34,217 bases of DNA, taken from positions 1-34,217 of the forward strand of contig NZ_PVLQ01000042.1 in the NCBI RefSeq assembly GCF_002980595.1, given 5' to 3'. The notes under the pieces were generated by a model. The model was not told the DNA's origin and did no database searches. It worked only from the letters and a program-made list of their open reading frames with translations. A program made the translations under genes and the position numbers. This stretch comes from Malikia granosa (GTDB taxonomy: Bacteria; Pseudomonadota; Gammaproteobacteria; Burkholderiales; Burkholderiaceae_C). Shown here in pieces: positions 8,171-14,410 of the stretch. Numbering within the stretch: the first letter of the stretch is position 1; every line of letters begins with the position of its first letter.

Positions 8171-8229
8171 GTGTGGGTTGGCGTACCGGCCGTAGGTCCG
8201 GCGAACCCCCTCGCGGGAGTTCCCCACAC
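8171..8229 (-). ncRNA. Candidate C4 / P4-CI-type phage antisense RNA
   Basis: On the minus strand this segment folds into a three-way junction. A perfect 7-bp closing stem joins 8223-8229 and 8171-8177 (GUGUGGG/CCCACAC). Inside is an 8-bp hairpin GAACUCCC-GCGA-GGGGGUUC with a GNRA loop, then a second hairpin of CCGG/CCGG plus CC/GG with one bulged A. This resembles, from memory, the C4 antisense RNA of P1/P7 and CI RNA of P4, which sit in the leader of early operons and pair with nearby leader sequences. Here UUGGCGU/ACGCCAA complementarity links this RNA (8178-8184) to sites at 8146-8152 and 8366-8372. Family assignment needs a covariance search. Confidence 0.55.
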
Positions 8230-8244
8230 GGCCCGCCAATCGTC

Positions 8245-8394
8245 GGAGCAGGGGGCTGCTCCGTCCGCAAGGGGAATCCGTGTTGCCACCCGCAGCGGTG
8301 GACATGAGAAAAAGCCGCTGACACCCTGGGGCGGCGCGCGGCTTGCTGCGCCTACGGAAACCGGGACGCCAATCCCGTGCACCCTTTAGGGTGC
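8245..8394 (-). other. Structured leader of the early operon
   Basis: No convincing gene was found in the roughly 340-base stretch 8104-8442; it is dense in hairpins instead. There is GGAGCA/TGCTCC (8245-8262), CGGGA/TCCCG (8362-8377) and GCACCC-TTTA-GGGTGC (8379-8394). CGCCAATC recurs at 8147-8154, 8234-8241 and 8367-8374. Together with the C4-like fold this looks like a regulated phage leader. Short minus-strand ORFs pass through it, but coding there is not supported. Confidence 0.4.
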
Positions 8395-8412
8395 GTCGCA
8401 GAGTGTAACACG

Positions 8413-8431
8413 TAGTCTCACAATGAGACTA
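8413..8431. promoter_or_regulatory. Perfect dyad upstream of DUF1640 gene
   Basis: TAGTCTCA-CAA-TGAGACTA is a perfect 8-bp inverted repeat ending 11 bases before the downstream start codon. A TAGAAT at 8430-8435 overlapping it could be a -10 element, making it a possible operator. No clear -35 or SD is seen. Confidence 0.5.
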
Positions 8432-8442
8432 GAATCATCTGC

Positions 8443-8718
8443 ATGACAACCTTGACATTCGACACCTTGAAGTACGCTGAACGGCTGAAGTCAGCTGGCG
8501 TGTCTGAGGCGCAGGCCAAGGCCGAAGCCGAAGCCTTGCGTGATGTGTTGTCCGAGGCGCTGGACACCACCTTGGCTACCCGTGCCGATGTGCAGTCCAT
8601 CAAGGTTGAGCTTGAGCGCATGGAGTCGAAATTCGAGGCGAAGTTCGACAAGCTGTCCTGGATGCTCGGCATCCTGATCGCGTTGGCGGCGGCCAACTTC
8701 GGCAAGCAGTTCTTCTGA
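8443..8718 (+). CDS. DUF1640 coiled-coil protein with C-terminal membrane helix
   Basis: A 91-aa protein of the DUF1640/CCDC90-like type. The N-terminal FDTLKYAERLKSAGVSEAQA block is characteristic; a coiled coil follows (SIKVELERMESKFEAKFDKL), then one membrane helix near 70-86 (SWMLGILIALAAANFG). Such small proteins recur in proteobacterial prophages and near mobile elements, with no established role. It has its own dyad-containing upstream region and runs opposite to the early operon. GC content drops sharply right after its stop. Confidence 0.8.
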   Translation: MTTLTFDTLKYAERLKSAGVSEAQAKAEAEALRDVLSEALDTTLATRADVQSIKVELERMESKFEAKFDKLSWMLGILIALAAANFGKQFF

Positions 8719-8761
8719 GTAATTCACGCCTTATATTTTTAAAAGCCAAGACATAGTTTTT

Positions 8762-9727
8762 ATGAAGTACGACGTTTACCGCTACTCTGGGCAAATAAGC
8801 GTTTATGGATATCACGCAATTTGTGATGAGATCAAAAAAAGGAAAGAGGGCGAAGATGCTACGGCGCTTCTTATGATCTCAACTCCAGGCGGAGATCCTG
8901 ATGCGGGATTTCGTATCGCTCGTGCGCTTCAGCATGCGTATCCTGAAAATGGGTTTCATGCCTTGATATCTAATGAATGCAAAAGTGCAGGTACCCTAGT
9001 TGTGGTTGGGGCCAAAAAAATCTACATGGCAGATCGTAGTGAGCTTGGTCCGCTAGATATTCAGATAAAGAAAGGTGATGAGTTATTTGGTCGAAACTCA
9101 GGTCTTGATATTAATCAAGCGGTAGATTTTTTGAAAGATGAGGCATTGACGACTTTTAATTCTTATATGAATAAATTGGTGCGTCAGGGCTTATCTACGA
9201 AAGTTGCAGCAGACATGGCTGTAAAACTGGTTTCTGGACTTTTTCAGCCAATTGCAGCTCAGATTGAGCCATTACGGTTGGCGGAAATGCAGCGTGCCAC
9301 AAATATTACGTACGCATATGGAAGAAGGCTCTCTACTACCAGTGCAAATGTTAAGCCAAGAGGTGTGGAGACGTTGATAGGTGGGTATCCATCACATAGT
9401 TTTGTTATAGATAGAAAAGAGGCGCGAACCTTATTTAAGGTGGTGGATAAGCCTGATTTGGGTTTATTGAAGTTTTGCGATAGCTTTGATCAAGATTTTT
9501 TAAAGTATATAAATGACCCAATTGCTAAAATCGACTCATTCAGCATTGAAGGATATGAAAATGGAGCAGAATACCGAGTTCTTCGAACCGCTGAAGAGGT
9601 TGCAGGAGAAAGTCAGTCAAAGCTCAATGGCACTGGCGGGCAGACTCGCAGAAGTAAAACAAAAAAACAGCTTCACTCATCAGTGGCCGGTGCAGACGCC
9701 GTTGCATCAAATAAATCATCGATATGA
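8762..9727 (+). CDS. SDH-type (ClpP-fold) serine protease, prophage cargo
   Basis: A 321-aa protein of the serine dehydrogenase proteinase family (ClpP/SppA fold). Visible motifs are the oxyanion-loop MISTPGGDPDAGFRIARAL (about 38-56), the nucleophile in NECKSAGTLV with S75, and SELGPLDIQ at about 93-101, matching the family's conserved ELGPLD segment. No signal peptide, so probably cytosolic or membrane-associated. The gene is visibly AT-rich with A/T third positions, unlike the phage genes beside it, which suggests recent acquisition as a moron. Its last 55 or so codons overlap a second ORF. No strong SD is seen upstream. Confidence 0.8.
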   Translation: MKYDVYRYSGQISVYGYHAICDEIKKRKEGEDATALLMISTPGGDPDAGFRIARALQHAYPENGFHALISNECKSAGTLVVVGAKKIYMADRSELGPLDIQIKKGDELFGRNSGLDINQAVDFLKDEALTTFNSYMNKLVRQGLSTKVAADMAVKLVSGLFQPIAAQIEPLRLAEMQRATNITYAYGRRLSTTSANVKPRGVETLIGGYPSHSFVIDRKEARTLFKVVDKPDLGLLKFCDSFDQDFLKYINDPIAKIDSFSIEGYENGAEYRVLRTAEEVAGESQSKLNGTGGQTRRSKTKKQLHSSVAGADAVASNKSSI

Positions 9728-9767
9728 CATTGATGTCTCTGAGCTTGATGATTCATATCGCTATTGA
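9561..9767 (+). CDS. Small ORF overlapping the 3' end of the protease gene
   Basis: A 68-aa ORF in another frame, starting MEQNTEFFEPLKRLQEKVSQ and ending DIDVSELDDSYRY. The ATG at 9561 has GAAGGA 7 bases upstream, a better ribosome site than the protease's own. It overlaps the protease by 167 bases and runs 40 bases past its stop, ending just before a strong terminator. The composition looks protein-like (amphipathic start, acidic/aromatic end), whereas the overlapping protease tail is Ser/Thr/Lys-rich and less ordered. It could be a coupled partner gene, or mark a frameshifted protease tail. Confidence 0.45.
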   Translation: MEQNTEFFEPLKRLQEKVSQSSMALAGRLAEVKQKNSFTHQWPVQTPLHQINHRYDIDVSELDDSYRY

Positions 9768-9799
9768 ATAATTTATCTCTGAGTTTTATGCTTAAATAG

Positions 9800-9840
9800 A
9801 CAGCGTTGGCGCAGTTTTGTGCCAACGCTGTTTTCTTTTT
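9800..9840 (+). terminator. Strong rho-independent terminator
   Basis: The stem ACAGCGTTGGC / GCCAACGCTGT is perfect over 11 bp and extends inward (GCA with TGT) around a short loop, followed by TTTTCTTTTT. It ends the protease unit and separates it from the leftward rha gene. Confidence 0.92.
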
Positions 9841-9871
9841 GCGGATTATTTTCTGAATCTATTCGTGCCTA

Positions 9872-10693
9872 TTAATTCCGGTAAGGCTCGGCCAGTTCAC
9901 CGTTTTTATCCAATATGCCAGCGCGCTGCAAAAAGGAGATCGACTCTTCTTTGCTGGCTGAAATCTTCTTGACATAAGCGTCAATCTCTGCGATCTCCTT
10001 GTCAATCTTGCTCAAGGCCGGTTTGCATGAAATGGACGTGTGCTCGCGCTCGACGTCCACCACTGGCTGCTGCACACCCAGGACCTCCATCGAGTCGGTT
10101 GGAATGCCCAGTGCGTCGTTGACCTGGCGCAGCTGCCAGTACAGGTTGCGTCTTGCCTCTGGCCGTGACTCGTTGAGCAGGTCGTTCATCGCACGGCGGC
10201 CTTGCTCCTGCAGCGTCAGCTTGAAGCGCAGCGGAATCCCTTTCCTGAACTGCTTGTCGCTGGCATCAAGCAGGGGCTCGACGTAGAGCGCACGCAGCTT
10301 GGCCTCCATCGCGTTGAAGGCGTCGATGTAGGCCAGCTTGAACGCCAGTGCTCGGTCGCCCGTGAAGCCCATCCCTAGCAGCGTGAAGCCGTCGCGGGTG
10401 ATGCGGTAGACCGGCTCCTGACGGACGGCGCCGTTGGGTCCGGGGACCTCGAATAACGTCTCCGCAAAATTGCGGGCACGTTCGGCGGGCAACTGTGCAA
10501 GCAAGTTCCGGATGGCACGCAGCACATCGTCATGCCGCTTATCGAAGTGGCGGGCGATGTCCAGGCTGGTGGTGGTGGCTTGGCCATCGACGACGGTCAG
10601 CAAGGGAGAGGCGGCCTCGACCTGCTGGAAGGCATCGGCGCGCTCTTCGAGGGTCTTGCGCATCGAGTTCAGGGCATTGACGGGGGTGGACAT
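9872..10693 (-). CDS. rha: Rha-family phage regulatory protein
   Basis: A 273-aa protein with an N-terminal pRha domain (about residues 30-125): VVDGQATTTSLDIARHFDK, RHDDVLRAIRNLLAQ, YRITRDGFTLLGMGFTGDRA and LAFKLAYIDAFNAMEAKLRA are the conserved family blocks. The C-terminal half (LTLQEQGRRAMNDLLNESRP onward) is a separate helical region. Rha proteins interfere with phage growth or act as regulators/antirepressors in lambdoid and P2-like prophages. The ATG at 10693 is chosen where homology begins; upstream reading is GC-rich and non-homologous. Confidence 0.85.
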   Translation of the reverse strand: MSTPVNALNSMRKTLEERADAFQQVEAASPLLTVVDGQATTTSLDIARHFDKRHDDVLRAIRNLLAQLPAERARNFAETLFEVPGPNGAVRQEPVYRITRDGFTLLGMGFTGDRALAFKLAYIDAFNAMEAKLRALYVEPLLDASDKQFRKGIPLRFKLTLQEQGRRAMNDLLNESRPEARRNLYWQLRQVNDALGIPTDSMEVLGVQQPVVDVEREHTSISCKPALSKIDKEIAEIDAYVKKISASKEESISFLQRAGILDKNGELAEPYRN

Positions 10694-10996
10694 GGCGTTT
10701 CCAGGCAGAAGGTGGCTGTATGGCGCAGGATGAACACCATTGTGCTCCAGCGCGCAGTCGAGACCCCGCCGCGCCCCCGCGCTAAATCGGCCTCGAGTGT
10801 CGGCCTGGTCGGCCCCCCGGCTTCCCTGCGGGGGAGGGGGCTTTCCGGGGCCCTGGCGGCGTCGGGATTCGACGGGATTCGTCGGCCTGTGCGCTGGTCT
10901 GCCGAGGAGCCATGCCCGGCCAGACATACCCCCACCCCCGTTTCGGCCGTTTTCAGGCCGTTTTTCCCAGCTTTTCCGGGAAGGGTTCGGGAAAAA

Positions 10997-11271
10997 CCTA
11001 ACCAGGAAAAAAGCGCCCGAAAAACGCCGGCAAGTCCTTGATCTTCAACCGGAAATCTTGGTTAGAAAACACCCTAACCAGACCTAACCAAAACCCTTAC
11101 AAAGCCGCAAGTGCTTGATTTTTATAGGTGGTGTTCTTGACCTTGGTTAGGTTCTCATCTTCTAACCAAGTTAGGTTTTGGTTAGGAAATTGTTAGACTT
11201 TATAGGTTACTGTAAGTGCTTGTTCTGTATGGATTTTCAAGCCTTTTTCAGTATCAGTAATGCCGGTTAGG
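10997..11271. repeat. Cluster of CCTAACCA sites in both orientations
   Basis: In the 717-base gene-free stretch 10694-11410, CCTAACCA or its complement TGGTTAGG occurs exactly at 10997-11004, 11073-11080, 11083-11090, 11144-11151 and 11179-11186. One-mismatch copies lie at 11059-11066, 11161-11168 and 11264-11271, and a weaker copy near 11168-11175. This dense bidirectional array resembles an origin/crr or a multi-site regulator region. The rest of the stretch (10694-10996) is GC-rich with no recognised feature. Confidence 0.8.
11030..11229. repeat. Three longer direct repeats interleaved with CCTAACCA sites
   Basis: Related sequences start at 11030 (GCAAGTCCTTGATCTTCA), 11107 (GCAAGTGCTTGATTTTTA) and 11212 (GTAAGTGCTTGTTCTGTA). 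They share a core AAGTGCTTG-like unit in the same orientation. TTATAGGT also recurs near 11121 and 11200. They add a second repeat class to the same region. Confidence 0.6.
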
Positions 11272-11410
11272 TTTTTCCCGACCCCTCCCTGGGATTTTGG
11301 AATCGGCCTGTTTTCGGCTGTTTTGCCTGAAAAGTGTGCAAGTTTCAGGGGGGTTGCGTCTGAAAACACTGGGGGGAGTATTGGTTTCCAGGCAGGCCAG
11401 AGCAGCGCGG

Positions 11411-12586
11411 TCACTTGGCCGGCTTGGCGCAGGCATCCAGCCAGTCGGCCCAGTCCTGCAGCATCTGGCGCCGCTGCTTGAGGTAGCGGGCCCGGTTGTA
11501 GGCGCTGCGGGTCTTGTTTTCTTCGCTGTGCGCGAGTTGGAACTCGATGTGGTCGGGCTCGTAGCCGGCCTCGTTGGCCCAGGTCGAGGCGACCGATCGG
11601 AATCCGTGCCCGGTCATGCGGCCCTTGAAGCCGATGCGGTAGAGCAGGTAGAGAATGGCGTTCTCCGAGATCGGTGTGTCCTTGCGGCTCTCGCCCCGGA
11701 ACACGTAGTCGCTGCCGCGCGCGCGCTGCTTCATGACCTGGAGCAGCTCAAGCGCCTGGCGGCTCAGCGGGATCACATGGTCGCGCGACCGCTTCATCTT
11801 GCCGGCCGGAATGCGCCAGATGTCGCCCTCGATCTCGTGCCAGCGCATCTGGCGCAGCTCGGTGGTGCGCACCCAGGTGTAGGCGAGCATGCGCAGAGCC
11901 AGCACGCTCTGCTGCTGCGGGCTCTCGAAGGCCAGTCGGTCGAACAGCTGCGGCATCTCGCTGGGCTCAAGTGCGGCGAAGTGCTCGACCTTGGCGGTGG
12001 CGAAGGCCTTCTTGGGGTCGATCTCGGCAGCCGGGTTGTGCTCGCAGTGTCCGTTGGCGCGGGCCCACTCGAAGACCGCGTCGGCCCACAGGCGGATCTT
12101 GCGCACGTAGACATGCTTGCCGGCGTCGTCCACCTTGCGCAGTTCGGCCAGCAGGTCGTTGCGGGTGATGCCGTCGATCGGCCGCTGGCCCAGGGCGGGC
12201 ACCAGGTAGGCGTCGAGCGCCCGCGTGGCGTTGTCGATGTACTTGGGCGTGCAGTCCTTGCGGCCAGCCCAGTAGAGCTCGGCGCACTTCGAGAAGGTCG
12301 GCGTCGATGGGTTTGGTGTATCGGACGCTGTCATGGGGTTGATGCCGTCGCGCAGCTGCCGCTTGGCCTCGTCGCGCTTGGCCCGGGCCTCGGCCAGGCT
12401 GACCTTCGGGTAGGGGCCCCATGAGATGGTCTGCTGCTTGCCTTCCCAGCGGAAGGATTGCCGCCAGAGCTTGGAGCCGAGAGGCGTGATCCAGAGATAG
12501 AGGCCTTCGCCGTCGAACTTCTTGTAGTTCTTGTCACCGGGCTTGAAGCCGCGGCACTGTGAGTCGGTCAGGGTGTTGGTAGCCAT
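11411..12586 (-). CDS. int: Tyrosine integrase, P4-type with DUF4102 arm-binding domain
   Basis: A 391-aa site-specific recombinase. An N-terminal DUF4102 domain (KKFDGEGLYLWITPLGSKLW, GPYPKVSLAEARAKRDEAKR) is followed by a core-binding domain and the catalytic domain. Catalytic residues are visible: R240 (TWVRTTELRQMRW), K263/K265 (GKMKRSRDHVIPLS), H327 and R330 (GHGFRSVAS), H353 (QLAHSEENK) and the nucleophile Y363 (AYNR). The protein looks complete and active. The start lies about 200 bases from the tRNA-Ser-like att site, the normal arrangement for P4-type integrases. Confidence 0.96.
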   Translation of the reverse strand: MATNTLTDSQCRGFKPGDKNYKKFDGEGLYLWITPLGSKLWRQSFRWEGKQQTISWGPYPKVSLAEARAKRDEAKRQLRDGINPMTASDTPNPSTPTFSKCAELYWAGRKDCTPKYIDNATRALDAYLVPALGQRPIDGITRNDLLAELRKVDDAGKHVYVRKIRLWADAVFEWARANGHCEHNPAAEIDPKKAFATAKVEHFAALEPSEMPQLFDRLAFESPQQQSVLALRMLAYTWVRTTELRQMRWHEIEGDIWRIPAGKMKRSRDHVIPLSRQALELLQVMKQRARGSDYVFRGESRKDTPISENAILYLLYRIGFKGRMTGHGFRSVASTWANEAGYEPDHIEFQLAHSEENKTRSAYNRARYLKQRRQMLQDWADWLDACAKPAK

Positions 12587-12600
12587 GCTGGCAGGTCAGG

Positions 12601-12651
12601 TGTAGGTATTTCAGGGCAGCTGCTTTAGAAATACCTACATTTCTACCTACA
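12601..12651. promoter_or_regulatory. Inverted and direct repeats upstream of int
   Basis: TGTAGGTATTTC (12601-12612) and GAAATACCTACA (12628-12639) form a perfect 12-bp inverted repeat. A third copy TTTCTACCTACA follows at once (12640-12651). They begin 15 bases before the int start, so they may be an int operator, Xis/integrase arm sites, or both. Confidence 0.6.
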
Positions 12652-12708
12652 GACTGCCCGTGGTGAACGGTGTGATCATGTGGGGTTCGTTGGGCTTTAG
12701 GCAACAAA

Positions 12709-12752
12709 AAACCCCACTAAGTGCCTGATTTTCATCAGTTTTAGTGGGGTTT
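12709..12752. terminator. Long hairpin between int promoter and att site
   Basis: AAACCCCACTAA / TTAGTGGGGTTT is a perfect 12-bp inverted repeat enclosing a second hairpin CTGAT-TTTC-ATCAG. Runs of A on the left and T on the right suit a bidirectional intrinsic terminator, shielding the prophage end from the host side. Confidence 0.65.
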
Positions 12753-12785
12753 GGTGCGGTAAGGTGGCTTACCGTTTGCTATTCA

Positions 12786-12808
12786 TGGCGGAGAGGGCGG
12801 GATTCGAA
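12786..12808. other. Attachment site: 3' end of tRNA-Ser (prophage right boundary)
   Basis: This 23-base segment, read on the minus strand, is the 3' end of a tRNA-Ser: the TTCGAATCCC of the T-arm followed by an acceptor stem ending in TCTCCGCCA. Just upstream on that strand the T-arm context breaks (GGGTTTTCG instead of GGGTTCG), so only the fragment is present, as expected for an att duplicate at the integrase end. The intact tRNA should be at the other prophage end, outside the window. The remaining host side to 12980 is AT-rich with no recognised feature. Confidence 0.7.
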
Positions 12809-12980
12809 AACCCTTCCGATTTTTTATTATAAATCAATGACTTGATATTTTGCAAGGCTGGTGATGTGTAGTGCTCATGTGTAGAAAAACCGGCCGTCTG
12901 TTGCGGCTCACCTGAGCTCGAATCGCAGCCGGTCCGTTAGCGCTCTTCAGGCCGCGAAGCGCGCAGCCCCCCGGCTTGAA

Positions 12981-13478
12981 CTACTGGAACGCGAATTGCT
13001 TCAAGCGTTGTCCTTCTGCCCGAGCCTCCTCCAGCAGCTGGTTCCAGTCGTCCGGCGGATGGCCGCTCTCCAGCATCTTGCGGAACACTCGGTAGGCGTC
13101 GTCGTTGCTTTCGTAGGCACGCTTGGTGTCCTCGTCGTTGACCCACGCAAACACGATCACCTTGGCTTGTGCGTGGTAACGGAAGAACAGCCGGTATTGC
13201 TGGAAGAACTTGGCTCGGAACCAGTGCTTGTGATCGTCGCCCAGGGTGCCTCCTTGCCGGTACTCCGGCCGCGCCGGATCCTGCGGGATGACGTCGAACG
13301 CCAGCTTGGTGATAGCTGCCAGTCGCTTGCTGGCATTCTTCTTCACGTAGCCGAGCGGGTCCTTCTGTTTAAGGGCCTCGACTTGCTGTGCCAGCGCTTC
13401 AATCTGTGCGAGGAACAATGGATGGGCGAAGATCGTCCAGCCGTGAACGACCAAGGGCGCAGGCTTGCTGGTGCTCAT
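12981..13478 (-). CDS. yhaV: YhaV-type RNase toxin
   Basis: A 165-aa toxin of the YhaV family (E. coli YhaV 154 aa), RelE-superfamily ribonucleases acting on mRNA. Recognisable blocks: HGWTIFAHPLFLAQIEALAQ at the N-terminus, FDVIPQDPARPEYRQGGTLG in the middle, and HWFRAKFFQQYRLFFRYHAQ followed by VIVFAWVNDEDTKRAYES. The ATG overlaps the stop of the upstream prlF gene, the classical antitoxin-first order with coupled translation. It is the first host-side gene after the att site. Full length, no damage seen. Confidence 0.93.
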   Translation of the reverse strand: MSTSKPAPLVVHGWTIFAHPLFLAQIEALAQQVEALKQKDPLGYVKKNASKRLAAITKLAFDVIPQDPARPEYRQGGTLGDDHKHWFRAKFFQQYRLFFRYHAQAKVIVFAWVNDEDTKRAYESNDDAYRVFRKMLESGHPPDDWNQLLEEARAEGQRLKQFAFQ

Positions 13479-13804
13479 TCATCGTCTGCCGACAGTGTGG
13501 CATCGAAATCGGCTTCAATGTCGCCGACCAGAGACTGGAGTCGGTGGACAAGACTGGCATCCATGGCCTGCAAGTGCTCCGGATGGTTGGCGATATCGCG
13601 AGCCAAAAAGCCAAGGAAAAACCCCAGCACTGGATCGCCATCCTCTGTGACTTCAGCGCGGGTGAGCACCACCTCGCCGCTGGGATGTATGGTGTAGTGG
13701 ATTTTGTCGCGCTTGCCCAGCCGCAGAGCACGACGCACGGTCTCTGGCACGGTAGTCTGGTAGCGGTCGGTCAGCGTGGATTCGACTTCTAGGGTGGCAG
13801 GCAT
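13475..13804 (-). CDS. prlF: PrlF-type antitoxin (AbrB-fold)
   Basis: A 109-aa antitoxin (E. coli PrlF/SohA 111 aa) that neutralises YhaV and represses its own operon. The N-terminal swapped-hairpin AbrB-like motif ESTLTDRYQTTVPETVRRAL is clear, followed by LGKRDKIHYTIHPSGEVVLT and the family-typical DPVLGFFLGFLARDI. The ATG at 13804 has GGAG 6 bases upstream. Two AT-rich dyads lie directly upstream (13837-13881). Confidence 0.94.
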   Translation of the reverse strand: MPATLEVESTLTDRYQTTVPETVRRALRLGKRDKIHYTIHPSGEVVLTRAEVTEDGDPVLGFFLGFLARDIANHPEHLQAMDASLVHRLQSLVGDIEADFDATLSADDE

Positions 13805-13836
13805 GGCATTCTCCGGTGGAAGAGGAGGAAGGTCAT

Positions 13837-13881
13837 CAATGGTAATGCAATCCCATTGTCTTGGCAATGCATTTGCATTGC
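13837..13881. promoter_or_regulatory. prlF-yhaV operator candidates
   Basis: A perfect palindrome GCAATGCA-TT-TGCATTGC (13864-13881) and a second dyad CAATGG ... CCATTG (13837-13842/13853-13858) enclosing AATGCAAT share the GCAAT/ATTGC element. They lie 33-77 bases upstream of the prlF start, where an autoregulatory operator is expected. Confidence 0.6.
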
Positions 13882-13925
13882 ATGAGACGGTTGTCGACTT
13901 GTCAGGCGTCATGAAATGTGACCGA

Positions 13926-14065
13926 CAGTCCGGCCTTGCTAGGATGGAGGTATGTGCAGGCACCATGAAGCGACCTACCAGTCCGAACGCGACCGCAGGG
14001 TCTTCAGCGTCGTGCGGCTGGCCGAATGCCCAGCCAGGGCGCTCTGGCAACCTGTGTTGCATTGG
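13926..14065 (+). repeat. 140-bp direct repeat, copy A
   Basis: Matches copy B at 19337-19476 base for base in register (offset 5411), roughly 85% identical by eye, with no gap. Both contain CTTGCTAGGATGG, then an ATG at 13952/19363. Substitutions are not concentrated at third codon positions, so coding is not clearly supported. Its nature is unknown. Confidence 0.75.
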
Positions 14066-14067
14066 GT

Positions 14068-14410
14068 ATGCGTTACGCCGATATCCTGGGCCGGCACTAC
14101 ACGGACTACGGCGCAAGACGCAAGGCCAATCCGGCGCTACGCGAGAGCCCAACCACCCTGGTCTGGCGTAGTGGCCGTCTGCATTGGGTCGAGGTTGTGT
14201 GAAAACGTCCCATGTCAATGTTTTGGGGGGCGCCTCACCCCTTGGCAACTTTACGATCGGGTGTTCTACGGCGATCTGAAAGGTTGGAGTTTGACAACAG
14301 GCTTGAAAGTCTGCGACAGAGCGCGTTTCCACACAGCCTCGGTCGATAGTGGCTCAGGAGGCGACCGGCTGGGCGATGTGCGCGCCCTCTACGTGCTGGG
14401 CTGGGCCTGA
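14068..14410 (+). pseudogene. Small ORF split by MITE-like insertion
   Basis: An ORF from ATG 14068 (MRYADILGRHYTDYGARRKA...) runs into the MITE and stops at 14202. If the insert 14191-14340 and one copy of the GGTC duplication are removed, the frame continues from 14345 to TGA 14410, giving 62 aa and ending DVRALYVLGWA. Restored continuity supports a former gene or gene fragment. Its 3' end would overlap the convergent hipA end by 22 bases, which weakens the case. Function unknown. Confidence 0.3.
14191..14340. mobile_element. MITE-like insertion, 150 bp, with TIRs and 4-bp target duplication
   Basis: Left end GAGGTTGTGTGAAAACG (14191-14207) and right end, complemented, GAGGCTGTGTGGAAACG (14324-14340) match at 15 of 17 positions. 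Both are flanked by GGTC (14187-14190, 14341-14344), a likely target-site duplication. No transposase fits in 150 bp; a minus-strand reading frame crosses it and may be a transposase remnant. The parent IS family is not determined. Confidence 0.65.

Noticed and set aside
8113-8382. Two minus-strand ORFs overlapping the C4-like RNA (Icd-like position)
   Set aside because: P1 icd overlaps its c4 region, so they were considered, but composition is Pro/Arg-rich, there is no clear ribosome site, and the structured RNA explains the sequence better.
5139-8442. Phage cos site near gpQ
   Set aside because: In P2, cos lies near gpQ, but only 3 bases separate gpQ from the next gene and no cos-like sequence could be recognised; its location remains open.
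13952-14410. 152-codon plus-strand frame through repeat A and the MITE
   Set aside because: It crosses the insertion and its shared part with copy B shows no third-position bias; treated as repeat plus insertion instead.
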